From: Ostrinia nubilalis
Taxonomy: Eukaryota > Arthropoda > Insecta > Lepidoptera > Crambidae
Reading direction: 5' to 3'
DNA: 64,000 bases
Assembly (NCBI RefSeq): GCF_963855985.1
Contig: NC_087117.1
Location: 1,995,001 to 2,059,000, forward strand
Made by a program: the position numbers and the translations under genes
In this document: piece by piece, positions 61,150 through 64,000 of the stretch
Layout of the letters: each line of letters begins with the position of its first letter
How positions within the stretch are numbered: the stretch's first letter is position 1
Notes under the pieces: generated by a model
The model's input: the letters and a program-made list of their open reading frames with translations, nothing else
What the model was told of the DNA's origin: nothing
Database searches by the model: none

Positions 61150-61690
61150 TCGAACGTCCGAAATACCGCGGTCTTTGAACAGTGTTGCCAGTAATAACAT
61201 ACGGATCTGAGAAGTAGTAGGAGCGTGCTATGCTCGGAGTTTCTCTGCGTGATCGAATCAGAAATGAGGAGATCCGTAGGAGAACCAGACTGACATAGCC
61301 CGCAGAATCGCTAAAATCAAGTGGCAGTGGGCGGGGCACATAGCTCGTAGAGCTGATGGCCGCTGGGGCAGGAAAGTTCTTGAGTGGCGACCACGAGCCA
61401 GAAGACGTAGCGTGGGCAGGCCTCCCACTAGGTGAAGGTCGCGGGAGGCGCCTGGATGCGAGCGGCGCAGGACCGGTCTTTGTGGAAATCTTTGGGGAAG
61501 GCCTTTGTCCAGCAGTGGACATCTTTTGGCTGAAATGAACGGGCAGCAGCGCTCTCTGAAAAACATCAATCTTTTAAACTGCGATCTCTAACCCGCCTGC
61601 CAAGCGTGGAGATTATGGCAAAACCCTCCACTATAGTGGAGGAGGCTCATAGTCTAGCAGTGGACTGTAAAGGGCTGTTGATGATGAACG
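61150..61690 (+). mobile_element. RTE-like LINE fragments
   Basis: 61150-61545 carries TGCTATGCTCGGAGTTTCTC, AGTGGCAGTGGGCGGGGCAC and GGCCTTTGTCCAGCAGTGGA, the C-terminal coding part with several frame breaks. 61560-61690 is a different LINE tail (GGAGATTATGGCAAAACCCT, TCTAGCAGTGGACTGTAAAG, GTTGATGATGAACG). Confidence 0.7.
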
Positions 61691-61748
61691 AATGAACTGA
61701 GAAGTAGTCGCTATAAGCTACTCATTGAATTTTTTTTTCTGCCTCCAG

Positions 61749-61902
61749 ATGCATGCGCAAACGCAGCAGCGCTCCGGCTCCTCGAAGCGGCCAGAACAGG
61801 CGACGTCGAAACAGCCCGCAGCATACTCTGCTCGCGACCGAGACTAGTCAACTGTCGCGACGAGGACGGCCGCCACTCCACGCCGCTACACTTCGCCGCC
61901 GG
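61749..61902 (+). CDS. Tnks: Tankyrase exon 11 (start of ankyrin cluster 4)
   Basis: 154 nt, phase 1 in, phase 2 out; acceptor TCTGCCTCCAG, donor CGCCGG|GTGAGT. It encodes [40 protein letters not shown] and [17 protein letters not shown]-xGDxET ... [19 protein letters not shown] is the hallmark start of tankyrase cluster 4. It is the only copy with the native acceptor and the alanine at ETAR; all tandem copies read ETHR. Confidence 0.93.
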
Positions 61903-62971
61903 GTGAGTGCTTCTAGAAGCTTCTAGGAAGCGGCCAGGACGGGCGACGTCGAGACACACCGCAGCATACTCTGCTCGCGACCGAGACTAGTCAACTGTCG
62001 CGACGAGGACGGCCGCCACTCCACGCCGCTACACTTCGCCGCCGGGTGAGTGCTTCTAGAAGCTTCTAGGAAGCGGCCAGGACGGGCGACGTCGAGACAC
62101 ACCGCAGCATACTCTGCTCGCGACCGAGACTAGTCAACTGTCGCGACGAGGACGGCCGCCACTCCACGCCGCTACACTTCGCCGCCGGGTGAGTGCTTCT
62201 AGAAGCTTCTAGGAAGCGGCCAGGACGGGCGACGTCGAGACACACCGCAGCATACTCTGCTCGCGACCGAGACTAGTCAACTGTCGCGACGAGGACGGCC
62301 GCCACTCCACGCCGCTACACTTCGCCGCCGGGTGAGTGCTTCTAGAAGCTTCTAGGAAGCGGCCAGGACGGGCGACGTCGAGACACACCGCAGCATACTC
62401 TGCTCGCGACCGAGACTAGTCAACTGTCGCGACGAGGACGGCCGCCACTCCACGCCGCTACACTTCGCCGCCGGGTGAGTGCTTCTAGAAGCTTCTAGGA
62501 AGCGGCCAGGACGGGCGACGTCGAGACACACCGCAGTATACTCTGCTCGCGACCGAGACTAGTCAACTGTCGCGACGAGGACGGCCGCCACTCCACGCCG
62601 CTACACTTCGCCGCCGGGTGAGTGCTTCTAGAAGCTTCTAGGAAGCGGCCAGGACGGGCGACGTCGAGACACACCGCAGCATACTCTGCTCGCGACCGAG
62701 ACTAGTCAACTGTCGCGACGAGGACGGCCGCCACTCCACGCCGCTACACTTCGCCGCCGGGTGAGTGCTTCTAGAAGCGTCTAGCAAGCGGCCAGGACGG
62801 GCCACGTCGAGACACACCGCAGCATACTCTGCTCGCGAACGAGACTGGTCAACTGTCGCGACGAGGACGGCCGCCACTCCACGCCGCTACACTTCGCCGC
62901 CGGGTGAGTGCTTCTAGAAGCGTCTAGGAAGCGGCCAGGACGGGCGACGTCGAGACACACCGCAGCATACT
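61903..62971 (+). repeat. Tnks: 143-bp tandem array of exon 11 (seven copies plus a partial)
   Basis: Donors GTGAGTGCTTCTAGAAGC occur at 61903, 62046, 62189, 62332, 62475, 62618, 62761 and 62904, exactly 143 bp apart. Each unit has 24 bp of intron (GTGAGTGCTTCTAGAAGCTTCTAG) and 119 nt of exon from the Glu codon of LLEAA onward. Units are almost identical; the sixth interval has GTATAC for GCATAC and the last two have AGCGTCTAG. A final fragment stops at CAGCATACT (62971). CTAG before each unit enters in phase 0, which neither exon 10 (phase 1) nor exon 11 (phase 2) supplies, and the phase 2 alternative meets TAG; so the copies are not in-frame exons. Confidence 0.93.
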
Positions 62972-63029
62972 GTGACGGAGACTTCGTCTAGAGCGGAGCA
63001 TGTCGTCTAGGAAATTACCCTGCTAAAGT

Positions 63030-63226
63030 CCGGTCGCGGAGCACATAGAATTTCGTTCATAGACCCCAAGCTACCCATCCTTATCGCTCGCGCGTAATTA
63101 TGTTGCTGTCGCGCTCGCACACTCGCTGCGGGCGCCCGTCGCACAGTCGCGACAGCAATATAATTACGCGCGAGCGATAAGAATGGGTAGCTTGGGGTCA
63201 TTGGACAAAATTCTACGTGCTCACAG
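63030..63226. mobile_element. Palindromic MITE
   Basis: GACCCCAAGCTACCCATCCT and CGCTCGCGCGTAATTATGTT are mirrored by complementary AATATAATTACGCGCGAGCG and AGAATGGGTAGCTTGGGGTC. The arms are about 75 bp. Confidence 0.85.
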
Positions 63227-63402
63227 ACCAGGCTTTATATGAAAGCCGCCATTACATATTCGACTCACTTCGAATTGAGGAATAAACTTGCTACAATTAT
63301 TCACAGCTAGAACAATTAGAAGCGTCTTTAATGCAGCATGCTATTCAGACGTAACAATTCATCTCAAATAAATTACTTATATTTAAATACTTTTGTTTTC
63401 AG

Positions 63403-63471
63403 ATACAACAGATTACCTCTAGCACAACTGTTATTACAAAGAGGGGCAGACGTCCACGCCAAGGATAAAGG
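63403..63471 (+). CDS. Tnks: Tankyrase exon 12 (ankyrin cluster 4)
   Basis: 69 nt, phase 2 in and phase 2 out; acceptor TTTTGTTTTCAG, donor AAAGG|GTAAGA. It encodes [21 protein letters not shown] followed by DKG. It matches the [22 protein letters not shown] segment of cluster 4. It joins exon 11 (GG|A) and exon 13 (GG|C) in frame. Confidence 0.92.
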
Positions 63472-63649
63472 GTAAGAGGAATTTTAAATTCATATTGCTA
63501 TAATACACATACTCAATAACAGTCATGTAATTTCGATCGGACGTAGTGCGAAACCGCTCTTAGCCCATCAAAACCTAAGCGGTCACATGAGGGTAACAAT
63601 TGATTTCATCTCACAGATTTATAATTATTTTGTGTACACAATAATTTTT

Positions 63650-63795
63650 GTGTAATCTGGTATAGAGATAGTTTGAGTCCCGGGAAAGGATATAGGATAG
63701 TTTTTATCCCGGTTTTTGTAACAGGGACGCGCGCGATAAATTTTTCTGTGACGAGACAAAATTCCACGCGGGCGAAGCCGCGGGCGGAAAGCTAG
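63650..63795 (+). mobile_element. Helitron-like 3' end
   Basis: AGTTTGAGTCCCGGGAAAGG, then CACGCGGGCGAAGCCGCGGG and CGGAAAGCTAG|T. It is 5' truncated, main family, only 36 bp before exon 13. Confidence 0.75.
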
Positions 63796-63831
63796 TAGAG
63801 TTATAAATAATATTGCCCACTTTTCTCGCAG

Positions 63832-64000
63832 CGGTCTAGTCCCACTCCACAACGCGTGTTCCTACGGCCACTACGAGGTGACGGAGCTGTTAGTGGCCGC
63901 CGGCGCCGGCGTCAACGCAGCTGACCTGTGGCGCTTTACGCCGCTGCATGAAGCCGCTGCCAAGGGCAAGGCGGACATAGTACGGTTACTGCTCAAGGTG
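63832..64000 (+). CDS. Tnks: Tankyrase exon 13 (ankyrin cluster 4, cut by window end)
   Basis: It starts at TTTCTCGCAG|C in phase 2 and is open to the last base. It encodes [40 protein letters not shown] and [35 protein letters not shown] and [17 protein letters not shown] match cluster 4. The final CTCAAG|GTG could be a donor, so the exon may end at 63997. Confidence 0.92.

Noticed and set aside
55168..62971. A CRISPR-like or regulated repeat-spacer array
   Set aside because: This is eukaryotic intron sequence; the 'spacers' are exon copies or the repeats are head-to-tail without unique spacers.
61903..62971. Mutually exclusive alternative exons 11
   Set aside because: The copies can only be entered in phase 0, or meet TAG; neither exon 10 nor exon 11 provides that phase.

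Overview
The window is nuclear DNA of a moth or butterfly (Lepidoptera). The base is a tankyrase gene with insect-type introns, a Slik/LOK kinase start, and transposable elements of lepidopteran character: short Helitron-like elements with the 3' end GGCGGAAAGCTAG|T, RTE-like LINE fragments ending in (CGAA)n or (GATGAT)n, tRNA-derived SINEs and many foldback MITEs. Nothing points to bacterial, organellar or viral DNA.

Layout. 1-1534: 5' end of the kinase gene slik on the minus strand (27-nt coding exon 1 at 1508-1534, coding exon 2 at 209-334). 1.5-26 kb: intergenic repeat-rich DNA, including a hAT element with a BED-finger remnant (7141-8272) and a deep nest of insertions (13158-20215) that includes an element carrying a THAP-domain exon. 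26169-64000: tankyrase (Tnks) on the plus strand, transcribed away from slik. Thirteen coding exons can be joined in frame (1881 nt, 627 residues). They cover ankyrin clusters 1-3 and the start of cluster 4; the remaining ankyrins, SAM and PARP domains lie beyond the window.

The tankyrase introns are the unusual part. Introns 2 and 4 are built from a dispersed repeat with the core GGGCGCCTGGTACTTC and hold partial copies of exons 2 and 4. Intron 5 holds a partial copy of exon 5. Intron 7 (15 kb) holds a near-intact two-ORF LINE (A), a second LINE (B) inserted in its reverse transcriptase, a 5.4-kb inverted-repeat element inserted in B, and a Dong/R4-type LINE in a (TAA)n tract. Intron 8 is a 21-bp minisatellite with five intact 99-nt copies of exon 8. 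Intron 10 has an exon 10 fragment and an 18-bp minisatellite. Intron 11 starts with a 143-bp tandem array of exon 11. Every copy with a readable end keeps the 3' part of its exon plus the 5' splice site and lacks the native exon start. A degenerate copy of slik exon 2 shows the same polarity. A few copies could be spliced in frame; most could not.

Tankyrase is a PARP-family poly(ADP-ribose) polymerase that binds partners through its ankyrin clusters; Slik is an STE20-family kinase. Nothing in the window links the two genes beyond their head-to-head order.
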